Assembly (NCBI GenBank): GCA_045576335.1
Contig: JAZNGH010000035.1
Coordinates: 1-63,994 of the forward strand
DNA from: Scatosoma sp045576335
Lineage (GTDB): Bacteria; Bacillota; Clostridia; Christensenellales; Borkfalkiaceae
Reading direction: 5' to 3'
DNA: 63,994 bases
Each line of letters opens with the position of its first letter. Within the stretch, counting starts at the first letter, position 1. The notes under the pieces are model-generated. The model was not told where the DNA came from and did no database searches. It saw nothing but the letters and a program-made list of their open reading frames with translations. The position numbers and the translations under genes are program-made. Positions 18,257-24,990 of the stretch are shown here, one piece after another.

Positions 18257-18311
18257 GATTAAGCTGTTTTGAGTGGCGAGCGAATTTGCCGTTTGAAACA
18301 ACGAAATATAT

Positions 18312-18388
18312 CGCGGGGTGGAGCAGCTAGGTAGCTCGCCGGGCTCATAACCCGGAGGTCGCAAGTTCGAATCCTGCCCCCGCAACCA
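18312..18388 (+). tRNA. initiator tRNA-fMet (CAU)
   Basis: 77 bases with encoded CCA. The acceptor begins CGCGGGG and ends CCCCGCA-ACCA, leaving the C1-A72 mismatch that marks initiators. The anticodon loop CTCATAA is preceded by three G-C pairs (GGG/CCC) in the anticodon stem, also an initiator trait. Confidence 0.97.
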
Positions 18389-18392
18389 AAAT

Positions 18393-18469
18393 GGCGGCGT
18401 AGCTTAGTTGGTTAGAGCGATCGGTTCATACCCGATAGGTCATAAGTTCGAATCTCATCGCCGCTACCA
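18393..18469 (+). tRNA. elongator tRNA-Met (CAU)
   Basis: 77 bases with encoded CCA. The acceptor GGCGGCG pairs with CGCCGCT at the 3' side (one G-U), and the loop TTCATAC has anticodon CAU. The body GCGGCGTAGCTTAGTTGG resembles elongator Met tRNA of Bacillota rather than tRNA-Ile2 read by lysidine. Confidence 0.92.
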
Positions 18470-18501
18470 TAGAAAATAACACAAACAATGTTTATATAGA
18501 T

Positions 18502-18576
18502 GGCCCCATGGTCAAGCGGTTAAGACACCACCCTTTCACGGTGGTAACATGGGTTCGAGTCCCGTTGGGGTCACCA
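18502..18576 (+). tRNA. tRNA-Glu (UUC)
   Basis: 75 bases with encoded CCA. GGCCCCA pairs with TGGGGTC, and the anticodon loop CTTTCAC gives UUC. It is the last gene of the three-tRNA cluster and marks the border of the AT-rich island. I found no copy of its 3' end downstream that could serve as an att site. Confidence 0.97.
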
Positions 18577-18584
18577 GATGAATG

Positions 18585-18629
18585 AAGTTCGCAAAATGAA
18601 CCATTAATGTTCAATTTGCGGACTTTTTC
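18585..18629 (+). terminator. terminator of the tRNA cluster
   Basis: Long stem AGTTCGCAAAATGAAC / GTTCAATTTGCGGACT with a 7-base loop, followed by T5. Confidence 0.8.
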
Positions 18630-18637
18630 ATTGCAAA

Positions 18638-18670
18638 AAATCCCTGAAAGCCTTTTGTTTTCAGGGATTT
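18638..18670. terminator. second hairpin, bidirectional
   Basis: AAATCCCTGAAA pairs perfectly with TTTCAGGGATTT around a 9-base loop. It is flanked by A and T runs on both strands. Confidence 0.65.
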
Positions 18671-18764
18671 ATCGTTTTATAATTTGTTCTTTGATTTTGA
18701 ATAATCAAAATCAAAACGTAAAAATATAACAACTAAAACACCAAAGTCGATGTATTTGAACCAT

Positions 18765-18802
18765 AAAAACTGCACTGTTTTTTAGTAAACAGTGCAGTTT
18801 TT
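18765..18802. terminator. hairpin at the distal edge of repeat copy 1
   Basis: AAAAACTGCACTGTTT pairs perfectly with AAACAGTGCAGTTTTT around a 6-base loop, with T/A runs on both sides. On the minus strand it follows the DUF3791 remnant and the DUF2806 gene, so it probably ends that transcript. Only its second arm recurs at repeat copy 2 (about 19976-19991). Confidence 0.7.
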
Positions 18803-18861
18803 AATTACGTTTCCTTTCGTGAATTGAGAAATACGTCGGCAGCCTCTACGATATACGCCCC
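18788..18861. repeat. direct repeat copy 1 flanking the DUF2806 gene
   Basis: About 75 bp, roughly 80% identical to 19976-20053. The first ~33 bases (AACAGTGCA... TTCCTTTCGTG) are nearly identical. It contains the end of a decayed DUF3791 reading frame (see 18805-18861). The two copies bracket the DUF2806 gene in the same orientation. Confidence 0.75.
18805..18861 (-). pseudogene. remnant of a DUF3791 gene 3' end (copy 1)
   Basis: Read on the minus strand, the last ~18 codons give GGAYIVEAADVFLNSRKET and a stop. This aligns with the C-terminus of the intact DUF3791 protein (20093-20299), TGTRYMVNDIDLYIKAR. Upstream the frame runs into a stop within a few codons, so only the tail survives. 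Confidence 0.6.
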
Positions 18862-18977
18862 ACCCGATCATCAAAACAAGCCCGCATTATTTATTCACTT
18901 TTTCCGGAAAGCTTGTTATCATTCCACCGTGAAATCAAAATTTCAACCAATGTTTCAAGCAAACTTTTTTCAAAAAA

Positions 18978-19901
18978 TCAAAGTTGGTCATTATCATTTT
19001 CCTTTACTTTGAAAATCGTTAACTCTATCTTATCGTTCTTAGAGAGCATTTCTGCGATTTCAAATATATAATCGTCGTTTTTTTCATCAACAAAAGACGA
19101 TAATTCTACCCCTGCTGTTGTAAGAAAATAAACACCTAATTCCAAGATTTCACTTTGTTTGGATTTACTCAAGGCCCCAATCAAAGTTTTATGGTATTCC
19201 AAAAAAATTTGAGTTTGGTTCTTAGGAATATTCATATTAATTTTTGATTTTTGTAAACACAACAAACCACACTCTTCTAATCGCAATAAATCCTCATATG
19301 TAACCCCATATTTCTCCAATGTATTCAAATTAGATACCACAAAGCGCTTCGACCTTCTAGATAATATCAATGGTTGCAATTTATTAAAGGTTAAAGCTTC
19401 TTCTTTGCTTAAATTTCTCAATGTATTCAATGTTCGCAAGGAATAACTTTTAGGCTTTTTTATCTCCCCTGCTAAAATTGAGGCCCATAAAGCTTGCATA
19501 TCTTCATCGGAAACCTCTTCTGCGTAGGAAAAAAAGCGCAAAATCCAATCTTGCTCAACAGGCTCTTCGGAAATCATTTCTTCGTCTTCTAGTTCCGTAT
19601 ACGATTTTCCTATAACCGACTCAATATTTCTTTGCTTTATCATTTTGAAATATAAATCTCTACCCATTGCGCGTTCGCATAATGCTTGAACTTCTTTTGT
19701 TTCCAATTCAGTTGCAAATGAATCATCCTTAAACTTGATTTTCATTGGAACATCATTAGTATTTCTCGCCGCTTCCGCTATTATCTCCATACTTTTTGCT
19801 CGAGCCTTCGCCATTCGAACTAAATGAATAGGCTCATAAATCTTGCCGACTCCTTTGCCACATACTTCAATAAACTTAGCTAAACCTTTTTCATTCTTCA
19901 T
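18978..19901 (-). CDS. DUF2806/TIGR03899-like protein
   Basis: 307 residues from the ATG at 19901 (GGGG 9 bases before it; a further in-frame ATG at 19937 has no good site). It is soluble, highly charged and AT-rich in its codons, unlike the housekeeping genes to its left. The central block near residues 145-190 (LWASILAGEIKKP, then SYSLRTLNTLRNLSKEEA) is the hallmark of the DUF2806 family, found in mobile regions of many bacteria and without known function. It stands alone between two ~75-bp direct repeats made of DUF3791 tails, so it may have moved as a unit. A defence or stress function is possible but not shown. Confidence 0.75.
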   Translation of the reverse strand: MKNEKGLAKFIEVCGKGVGKIYEPIHLVRMAKARAKSMEIIAEAARNTNDVPMKIKFKDDSFATELETKEVQALCERAMGRDLYFKMIKQRNIESVIGKSYTELEDEEMISEEPVEQDWILRFFSYAEEVSDEDMQALWASILAGEIKKPKSYSLRTLNTLRNLSKEEALTFNKLQPLILSRRSKRFVVSNLNTLEKYGVTYEDLLRLEECGLLCLQKSKINMNIPKNQTQIFLEYHKTLIGALSKSKQSEILELGVYFLTTAGVELSSFVDEKNDDYIFEIAEMLSKNDKIELTIFKVKENDNDQL

Positions 19902-19975
19902 CTCATTTTTCCCCTTTATCTTTTGCCTCTTTACCATATATTTTTAATATTTTTGAAATATCATAATTCCCGTGT

Positions 19976-20053
19976 AAACAGTGCAATTTTTTAATTACGT
20001 TTCCTTTCGTGCGTTGATAAATATGTCGATATCTTCTACGATATACGCCCTGC
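19976..20053. repeat. direct repeat copy 2 flanking the DUF2806 gene
   Basis: Second copy of the ~75-bp repeat (compare 18788-18861), lying between the DUF2806 gene and the intact DUF3791 gene. It shares AATTACGTTTCCTTTCGTG and CTACGATATACGCCC with copy 1. Confidence 0.75.
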
Positions 20054-20060
20054 CCGTCTT
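19995..20060 (-). pseudogene. remnant of a DUF3791 gene 3' end (copy 2)
   Basis: On the minus strand it reads KTGRAYIVEDIDIFINARK-ET and a stop, even closer to the usual DUF3791 C-terminus than copy 1. Only ~30 bases separate it from the stop of the intact DUF3791 gene, so it looks like the tail of a tandem duplicate that lost its body. Confidence 0.65.
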
Positions 20061-20092
20061 CTTGCAAGAACGTCAAGACAAATCCTATTGCT

Positions 20093-20299
20093 CTATGCCG
20101 TTTGACGAGCTTTGATATATAAATCTATATCGTTAACCATATATCTCGTCCCCGTAGTATGCAATACTTCATAGAACTCTTGAATATATTCGCATACCGA
20201 ATATTGATTAAACAAATCAACAACTTCTTTACCCGACATTCCTTTTTGATTCTTATATTCTTCTATACAAAGTACGATAAACGGCAATTCTTTACTCAT
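20093..20299 (-). CDS. DUF3791 protein, last gene of the DUF3990 cassette
   Basis: 68-residue acidic helical protein. SKELPFIVLCIEEYK, the SGKEVVDLFNQYSV helix, the YEVLHTTGTRYMV segment and the end NDIDLYIKAR are the recognisable blocks of DUF3791. In Clostridia this family commonly sits beside DUF3990 genes; no experimental role is known to me. By size, acidity and coupling to a putative enzyme it is a candidate antitoxin or specificity partner, which is inference. It starts 3 bases after the preceding gene's stop. Confidence 0.8.
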   Translation of the reverse strand: MSKELPFIVLCIEEYKNQKGMSGKEVVDLFNQYSVCEYIQEFYEVLHTTGTRYMVNDIDLYIKARQTA

Positions 20300-20302
20300 A
20301 AT

Positions 20303-20539
20303 TCACTCCTCCGGGAACACTATTTCCCCTGTTTCTTTTTCCTTTTTCCACATCATATAAATAGCCATCGGACTATAATGCCACATTTTGGTTTCTTCCT
20401 TTGACAATAAATCATAAACTTTCGATTGATAAAACTCGTTTATGGCAGTTATATCGTCTACCCCGTCTTTTTCCACGATTAAAGCAACCGTTTGCGGTAT
20501 CAGCGCAATACTCAATATCGAGTCGAATTTTTTATCCAT
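20303..20539 (-). CDS. small acidic protein of the DUF3990 cassette
   Basis: 78 residues, mostly helical, with the sequence order IALIPQTVALIVEKDG, then INEFYQSKVYDLLSKEET, then YSPMAIYMMWKKE. Short proteins with this layout (IPQ...FY.S..Y.LL..EET..W..SP..IY) recur next to DUF3990/DUF3791 genes in Bacillota genomes, as far as I recall, without an assigned function. It lies between the DUF3990 stop (2-base gap) and DUF3791 (3-base gap), so it must be made with them. It could be an antitoxin component. Confidence 0.75.
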   Translation of the reverse strand: MDKKFDSILSIALIPQTVALIVEKDGVDDITAINEFYQSKVYDLLSKEETKMWHYSPMAIYMMWKKEKETGEIVFPEE

Positions 20540-20541
20540 AA

Positions 20542-21018
20542 TTAAATCTCCCTCACTTCTACAAATTTCAAGAGATTCAGCGCTTCATTGCTCGCAAACA
20601 CATATTGATTAAATAACTTTTTTACTTTCAATGCCATCAATGCTTGTTCTTTGGTTAATAATCCAGTTGAATAAATTTGAAGCGTCCTATACACGTCGTC
20701 ATTTGCAACCGCGCCAATAATAACGTCATATTTCTCGCCCACATACGTGCCGTTTCTATGCGCGGAAACAAAATCCAACCATTCTTCGTCCGGAGCAGAA
20801 AACCTCTTAATTTTCAAGTTAGTGTACGCATTTTCGTCATACTCATACACGTTTACAATAGGTTTACCTCCTCGGCGAACCACAACTTTGTTTGCAAAGT
20901 TTTCCGCCTGCCCCACATTTGTCGTAGTATAGAAACCATAACCAAAATCCAAAAATCGATTTTGTTCAATCAGTTTTGGCTTTTCAACAATCATATTGCT
21001 ACCGTGATATAAAATCAT
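20542..21018 (-). CDS. DUF3990 protein, ADP-ribosyltransferase-like candidate toxin
   Basis: 158 residues. It begins ILYHGS with His5, followed by the FGYGFYTT strand with Tyr30 and an AENFANKV helix. This is the H-Y pattern of ADP-ribosyltransferase folds, where His binds NAD ribose and Tyr stacks on nicotinamide. The block YDVIIGAVANDDV near 97-111 and the terminal FNQYVFASNEAL, with Gln138 as the possible third catalytic position, match DUF3990. The ART-like activity is inference from motif order. The gene starts with GGAGG 7 bases upstream and overlaps the previous stop by 4 bases. It is the enzymatic-looking member of a four-gene operon. Confidence 0.82.
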   Translation of the reverse strand: MILYHGSNMIVEKPKLIEQNRFLDFGYGFYTTTNVGQAENFANKVVVRRGGKPIVNVYEYDENAYTNLKIKRFSAPDEEWLDFVSAHRNGTYVGEKYDVIIGAVANDDVYRTLQIYSTGLLTKEQALMALKVKKLFNQYVFASNEALNLLKFVEVREI

Positions 21019-21320
21019 AACATAGCCTCCAATTTCTTAATTTGAACCTTTTCTTCTTTGAGCTTTTGTAACATACGCTCTAATTGTTTCCTTCGTGCGA
21101 GTTGTTCCTTTATAATATTTAACGACTCTTCGTTTTTGCCCAAATATTTAGTGATAACCTTATCCCCCTCTCTAAAAAGAAGATAATAATAAATATTGTC
21201 TTTCACTTTCTTTTCTTTTATCGTTCCTTTGGGGAGAATATTCAACTCACGAGTATATTCTATAATCATACTCTCGTTTCTATTTTTTTCTTTGTTAAGC
21301 AACGTGGAAATTATACTCAT
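21015..21320 (-). CDS. small coiled-coil protein, first gene of the DUF3990 cassette
   Basis: About 101 residues. The N-terminal half has a short beta pattern (LPKGTIKEKKVKDNIYYYLL...YLGK), and the C-terminal half (about 62-101, EQLARRKQLERMLQKLKEEK) is a basic coiled-coil. Similar small 'LPKG...YYYL...YLGK + coil' proteins occur in several Clostridia; no function is known to me. The ATG at 21320 is preferred (AGGTG upstream); an ATG at 21329 would be almost leaderless because the -10 box is at 21338-21343. Its stop overlaps the DUF3990 start (ATGA). It may bind DNA, RNA or the ART-like protein. Confidence 0.7.
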   Translation of the reverse strand: MSIISTLLNKEKNRNESMIIEYTRELNILPKGTIKEKKVKDNIYYYLLFREGDKVITKYLGKNEESLNIIKEQLARRKQLERMLQKLKEEKVQIKKLEAML

Positions 21321-21337
21321 TGTTTTCACCTATAATT

Positions 21338-21381
21338 ATTATACCCTACAAAAAGGAAAATGTCAACCATTTTTGTAGGGT
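21338..21381 (-). promoter_or_regulatory. cassette promoter embraced by a perfect 12-bp inverted repeat
   Basis: Minus strand: TTGACA (21361-21366), 17-base spacer, TATAAT (21338-21343), all consensus. The arms ACCCTACAAAAA (21343-21354) and TTTTTGTAGGGT (21370-21381) are perfect inverted repeats centred on the -35 box, one arm touching the -10. This layout is what an autoregulatory operator would look like. Confidence 0.8.
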
Positions 21382-21425
21382 ATTCAAAATCGTCTTGCTT
21401 ATTTTGATTTTTCAATTAAGATACA

Positions 21426-22562
21426 TTACGCTTCGTTGATATGTGAAACCAAATAATCCTCTTCCATTTTATTCGGTGTTTTATAATTCAAGCTTACATG
21501 TGGCCGTTGATTGTTATAAAAATCAATATATTTTTTGATAGATAATAAAAACTCATGCTCCGAGTTATAAATATGTCGATATATTTCCTCTTGCTTTAAG
21601 TTTGCAAAAAAAGATTCGCATACAGCATTATCCAAAGGATTATGGCTCTGCGAATACGATGGACGTATAGAAAGTTCTTGCAAGTAGCTAACAAACGTCT
21701 TTGAAATATAGTTCGCCCCATTATCGGAGTGAAAAATGATTTCTCCTTTGGGCGCGCGAACTTGATGTGCTTTCTTTAATGTTCTTTTGGTAAGTTGCGT
21801 ACTGTTCTTTAATGAGATATGAAAACTTATTACTTTACGAGAATAGAGGTCAATAATTACACACAAATAATATTTTCTATTTTTATATGTGCAAATAGTC
21901 ACGTCGCTTACCCATATTTCATTTATCTTGCTCGCTTGAAAGTTTTGTTTAATTAAATTCTCTCGTTTTTTTTGGCTTTGCATATATAATGTCTTTGCTC
22001 CTTTTCTCATACTAAACCACCCGTTCTCATGCATAATTTTACAAACGTATCGTTCCGAAACTCGATATCCTCTATCTTTCATTATAGCAGCTATTTTCCC
22101 TGCCCCAAATATTTGATGATTCTTGTTATATATTTCTTCTATCACTGCCGTTAACTCCTTTTTCCGTATTGCCTGTTGACTATTTTCACCTTTTGAACGG
22201 AGCGCATGATTATAATAAGTTCCTTTGGAAACTTGAAGTGCCGCACAAAGCATATTTACATTATAATCTTTTTTCATTTCACTTATTGCACGCAACTTAT
22301 CTTGCAAAGAAAACTTTTCAAAATTGCGAGTACTTTGCAAAATTTTTATCATTTTCTCTCGACGCTCAAATTTGGCTTGAAGCATATTATAATCTTTTAT
22401 ACTAATTTGCTTCGCTTGCGACTTTTTGTATACGCCTTTTCGTATCCAACTGTAAATCGTCGTTCGCGAAATACCACTCTGCCTACTAATCGCAGATACC
22501 GTTTCTCCACAATAGTATTTTTTTACTATTGCTTTCTTCAAATCTTCCGATGTTCTTTTCAT
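21426..22562 (-). CDS. IS3-family transposase, single reading frame
   Basis: 378 residues. An N-terminal helix-turn-helix (EDLKKAIVKKYYCGETVSAISRQSG region, residues 5-35) and a coiled segment are fused to an HTH_21 linker and an rve integrase core. The DDE residues are in WVSDVT, HSDNGANY and CESFFANLKQEE. Most IS3 elements make this protein by frameshifting between two frames; here it is one open frame. The ATG at 22562 follows GGAG; an in-frame start further upstream overlaps a hairpin (22598-22622). I could not find convincing terminal inverted repeats, so the element's ends are not defined. It is intact and could be active. Confidence 0.9.
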   Translation of the reverse strand: MKRTSEDLKKAIVKKYYCGETVSAISRQSGISRTTIYSWIRKGVYKKSQAKQISIKDYNMLQAKFERREKMIKILQSTRNFEKFSLQDKLRAISEMKKDYNVNMLCAALQVSKGTYYNHALRSKGENSQQAIRKKELTAVIEEIYNKNHQIFGAGKIAAIMKDRGYRVSERYVCKIMHENGWFSMRKGAKTLYMQSQKKRENLIKQNFQASKINEIWVSDVTICTYKNRKYYLCVIIDLYSRKVISFHISLKNSTQLTKRTLKKAHQVRAPKGEIIFHSDNGANYISKTFVSYLQELSIRPSYSQSHNPLDNAVCESFFANLKQEEIYRHIYNSEHEFLLSIKKYIDFYNNQRPHVSLNYKTPNKMEEDYLVSHINEA

Positions 22563-23356
22563 ACTTTTTGTTCTCCTTTGTTTTAATATAAAATAAAAGC
22601 CGTGGGACAATCCCATGGCTTATTATTTTTACAATTAATCTTGAATACTTGTTTCTTCAAAAAATAACAACTAAATAGTTTTTGTTCTTTATTGCAATTT
22701 ACAGCATCTATAAAATTTTCGCTACACGAAAGCGATTCATTTAAAGAACAAATCATTTGCTTTAATATTAAACTGCCTAGATCAATTTTGCACAAAAAGA
22801 GCCCATGATTCGAATAAAATAATTCCATCCGTTATCCCAAACACATCTCCTTACTTTTCAATAAAATAAATTCCCTTTAAAAATTCAATTTAGTATAAGA
22901 ATTGCTCTTTAACTAATTATATCATATTTTTCTCAAATATGCAAGTCGATCTCTTAAAACGCTATTATTTTTTAATTTTTTCCCATTCCCACAAACAGAA
23001 CAATCAACTATTTTTCAGAATTTTTCTCTACACTAAAACATATAAATCGCCTGAACCATTCAGGTCTTTCGGGTGGTTCGGCTCGATTTCCGTCAAGTTC
23101 ACCAACAAAACGCACACCTTTCAGAGTGTGCGTTTTTGTTGTTCGCCCTATCGAGAAGAACGAAAAAACCATCGGTTCGCGCGTTCAGCTTGCTATGACG
23201 CCCTGCCACCTTGCGCGGCAGATACCCGTTGGAGCGTCAAAAAGTTCTATCCAAAACCTTTATAAAGTTTTGTATAGAACTTTTTTTACCCTATTTTCCT
23301 GCAATTCAAGCTCTTGTCCATATTCATTCATACGCCGCTTATACAGTCAATAACGT
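22563..23356. other. region without a convincing gene; hairpins and a structured segment
   Basis: Nearly 800 bases between the transposase and nifU. Seen: a hairpin AAGCCGTGGG/CCCATGGCTT (22598-22622); a stem GCCTGAACCA with TGGTTCGGC around 23050-23085; a terminator-like hairpin AAAACGCACAC/GTGTGCGTTTT with T-run (23106-23138); and the terminator at 23239-23287. An 81-codon frame on the minus strand (22583-22828) lacks a well-placed ribosome binding site and is not called. The 22950-23138 segment could be a small RNA, but there is no direct proof. Confidence 0.5.
23239..23287. terminator. terminator at the end of the sulfur operon
   Basis: AAAAAGTTCTATCCAAAAC pairs with GTTTTGTATAGAACTTTTT (one mismatch) around a short loop. 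It lies 70 bases past the nifU stop and has T/A runs on both sides. Confidence 0.8.
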
Positions 23357-23785
23357 TCATAAACAATGGCTGCAATTTTCACAATTCGGAAATTGCGTTT
23401 TATCGTATTCTATCCCGTTTTTCTCGTAATAATCCTGAATAGCCTTTTTGATTGCCTCTTCCGCAAGAACGGAACAATGCAATTTATGCGTGGGCAGTCC
23501 GTCAAGGGCTTCGGCTACCGCCTTATTCGTCAAAGCCAAAGCCCGTGAAACGGGTTTCCCCTTAATAAGCTCCGTTGCCATCGAGCTTGATGCGATTGCA
23601 CTCCCGCAACCGAACGTTTCAAATTTTACGTCCACAATAATATTGTTTTCGATTTTCAGATATATTTTCATAATATCTCCGCATTTGGCGTTACCGACCT
23701 CGCCCACCCCGTCCGCATTTTCTATAATACCAACGTTTCGAGGATTGCGGAAATGCTCCATCACTTTTTCGCTATATAATGCCAT
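23357..23785 (-). CDS. nifU: NifU/IscU-type Fe-S cluster scaffold
   Basis: 142-residue scaffold on which a [2Fe-2S] or [4Fe-4S] cluster is built from NifS-derived sulfur before transfer to target proteins. The three ligand cysteines are Cys35 (AKCGD, with the conserved Asp37), Cys60 (FGCGSA) and Cys104 (LHCSVLAE). The C-terminus has an extra CENCSHC motif, seen in many clostridial versions and possibly binding metal. It follows nifS after 9 bases and is the last gene of the block. Many Clostridia use such a NifSU pair instead of SUF for part of their Fe-S assembly. Confidence 0.94.
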   Translation of the reverse strand: MALYSEKVMEHFRNPRNVGIIENADGVGEVGNAKCGDIMKIYLKIENNIIVDVKFETFGCGSAIASSSMATELIKGKPVSRALALTNKAVAEALDGLPTHKLHCSVLAEEAIKKAIQDYYEKNGIEYDKTQFPNCENCSHCL

Positions 23786-23794
23786 AATTTTTCC

Positions 23795-24988
23795 TCACTT
23801 GATAATAAATTCCTTCTTACCGCTTATAAGCTCTCGCCAAATAGGAGACATACCGCGAAGATACGCTACAACCTCTTTCACCGCTTCGATCGTATAACGA
23901 ACGTCCTCTTCCGTATTTTCTTCCGAAAGCGTGAGCCGAAGCGAGCCGTGTGCAATATCGTGAACTCTGCCGATTGCAAGCAGCACGTGAGAAGGGTCGA
24001 GAGAGCCCGAAGTACACGCCGAACCCGACGACGCGCAAACGCCTTTGTCGTCGAGAAGCAATAGCAGGGATTCCCCTTCTATCCCTTCAAAGCAAAAGCT
24101 TACGTTTGCAGGTAACCGTTTCTCACGGTCACCGTTTAATACGGAATGGGGAATAGCGGAAAGTCCGTCAATAAGCATATTGCGTAATCCCGTCAGCTTT
24201 TGTGCATTTTTTTCCATATTCTCACACGCTTCGTCGAGGGCGACCGCCATACCGACGATAGCCGGGATATTTTCCGTTCCCGCGCGTTTTCCCCTTTCCT
24301 GTGCACCACCTTCCATTAAGCTTGTAAGCGGTATTCCTTTACGGACGTACAATGCGCCTACGCCTTTCGGTCCGTGGAATTTATGCGCGGAAAGAGAGAG
24401 CATATCTATACACTCCTTTTGAACGTCAACGCGTACATGCCCCACCGCTTGGACCGCATCCGTATGAAAAATTACGTTTTTTTCACGACAAATTTCCCCA
24501 ATTTCGGCAATCGGTTGAATCGTTCCGATTTCGTTATTCGCATACATCACGCTGACAAGACAAGTATCGGAGCGAATAGCGTTTTGCACTTGCTTTGCCG
24601 TGATAAGTCCGTTTTGATCTACGGGCAAAAGCGTGATTTCAAAACCCTGCCGTTTGAGTTTTTCAAGCGTATGCAAGACGGCGTGATGTTCAAACGCCGT
24701 GGAAACGATATGCTTTTTACCCTTCCTTTCTCCAATCGCCGCCGCCGAAAGAATCGCCTGATTATCCGATTCGCTACCGCCCGACGTAAAGAAAATTTCC
24801 TTTTCCGTACAGCCCAAACGTTTTGCAATACGACGTCTTGCGTCTAAAAGAGCTTCCGCCGCCCGTTGTCCCACGGAGTGTAAGCTGGACGGATGGCCGT
24901 ATATTTCGCCCATATACGGCAACATCGCCCTTATAACCGCTTGGCTCGTTTTCGTCGTAGCGGCGTTGTCTAAATATATTTGTTTCAT
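23795..24988 (-). CDS. nifS: cysteine desulfurase, NifS/IscS type
   Basis: PLP enzyme of 397 residues that takes sulfur from cysteine as a persulfide and passes it to NifU. The PLP lysine is in SAHKFHGPKG near residue 200 and the persulfide cysteine in SSGSACTSGSLDPSHV near 325, the class I loop. The ATG at 24988 is set by GGAG in the last codons of the pyridoxal kinase gene, 2 bases after its stop, so the genes are translationally coupled. Longer frames upstream overlap the kinase. Its cofactor would be supplied by the neighbouring kinase, which is inference from order. Confidence 0.95.
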   Translation of the reverse strand: MKQIYLDNAATTKTSQAVIRAMLPYMGEIYGHPSSLHSVGQRAAEALLDARRRIAKRLGCTEKEIFFTSGGSESDNQAILSAAAIGERKGKKHIVSTAFEHHAVLHTLEKLKRQGFEITLLPVDQNGLITAKQVQNAIRSDTCLVSVMYANNEIGTIQPIAEIGEICREKNVIFHTDAVQAVGHVRVDVQKECIDMLSLSAHKFHGPKGVGALYVRKGIPLTSLMEGGAQERGKRAGTENIPAIVGMAVALDEACENMEKNAQKLTGLRNMLIDGLSAIPHSVLNGDREKRLPANVSFCFEGIEGESLLLLLDDKGVCASSGSACTSGSLDPSHVLLAIGRVHDIAHGSLRLTLSEENTEEDVRYTIEAVKEVVAYLRGMSPIWRELISGKKEFIIK

Positions 24989-24990
24989 TT

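Noticed and set aside
21343..21381. Invertible (phase-variable) promoter
   Set aside because: The arms are only 15 bases apart and the -10 lies outside them; inversion would not switch the promoter in the usual way. An operator is simpler.
21426..22562. Terminal inverted repeats and target duplication of the IS3-type element
   Set aside because: Flanks on both sides were compared by eye and no convincing pair was found, so the element's ends are left open.
22583..22828. 81-codon frame on the minus strand
   Set aside because: GGAG lies too far from the ATG, its end runs through a hairpin, and the translation matches nothing I know. It may be a decayed part of the insertion element.
18502..23356. 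Integrative element inserted in tRNA-Glu
   Set aside because: No integrase gene and no second copy of the tRNA 3' end were found in the island.
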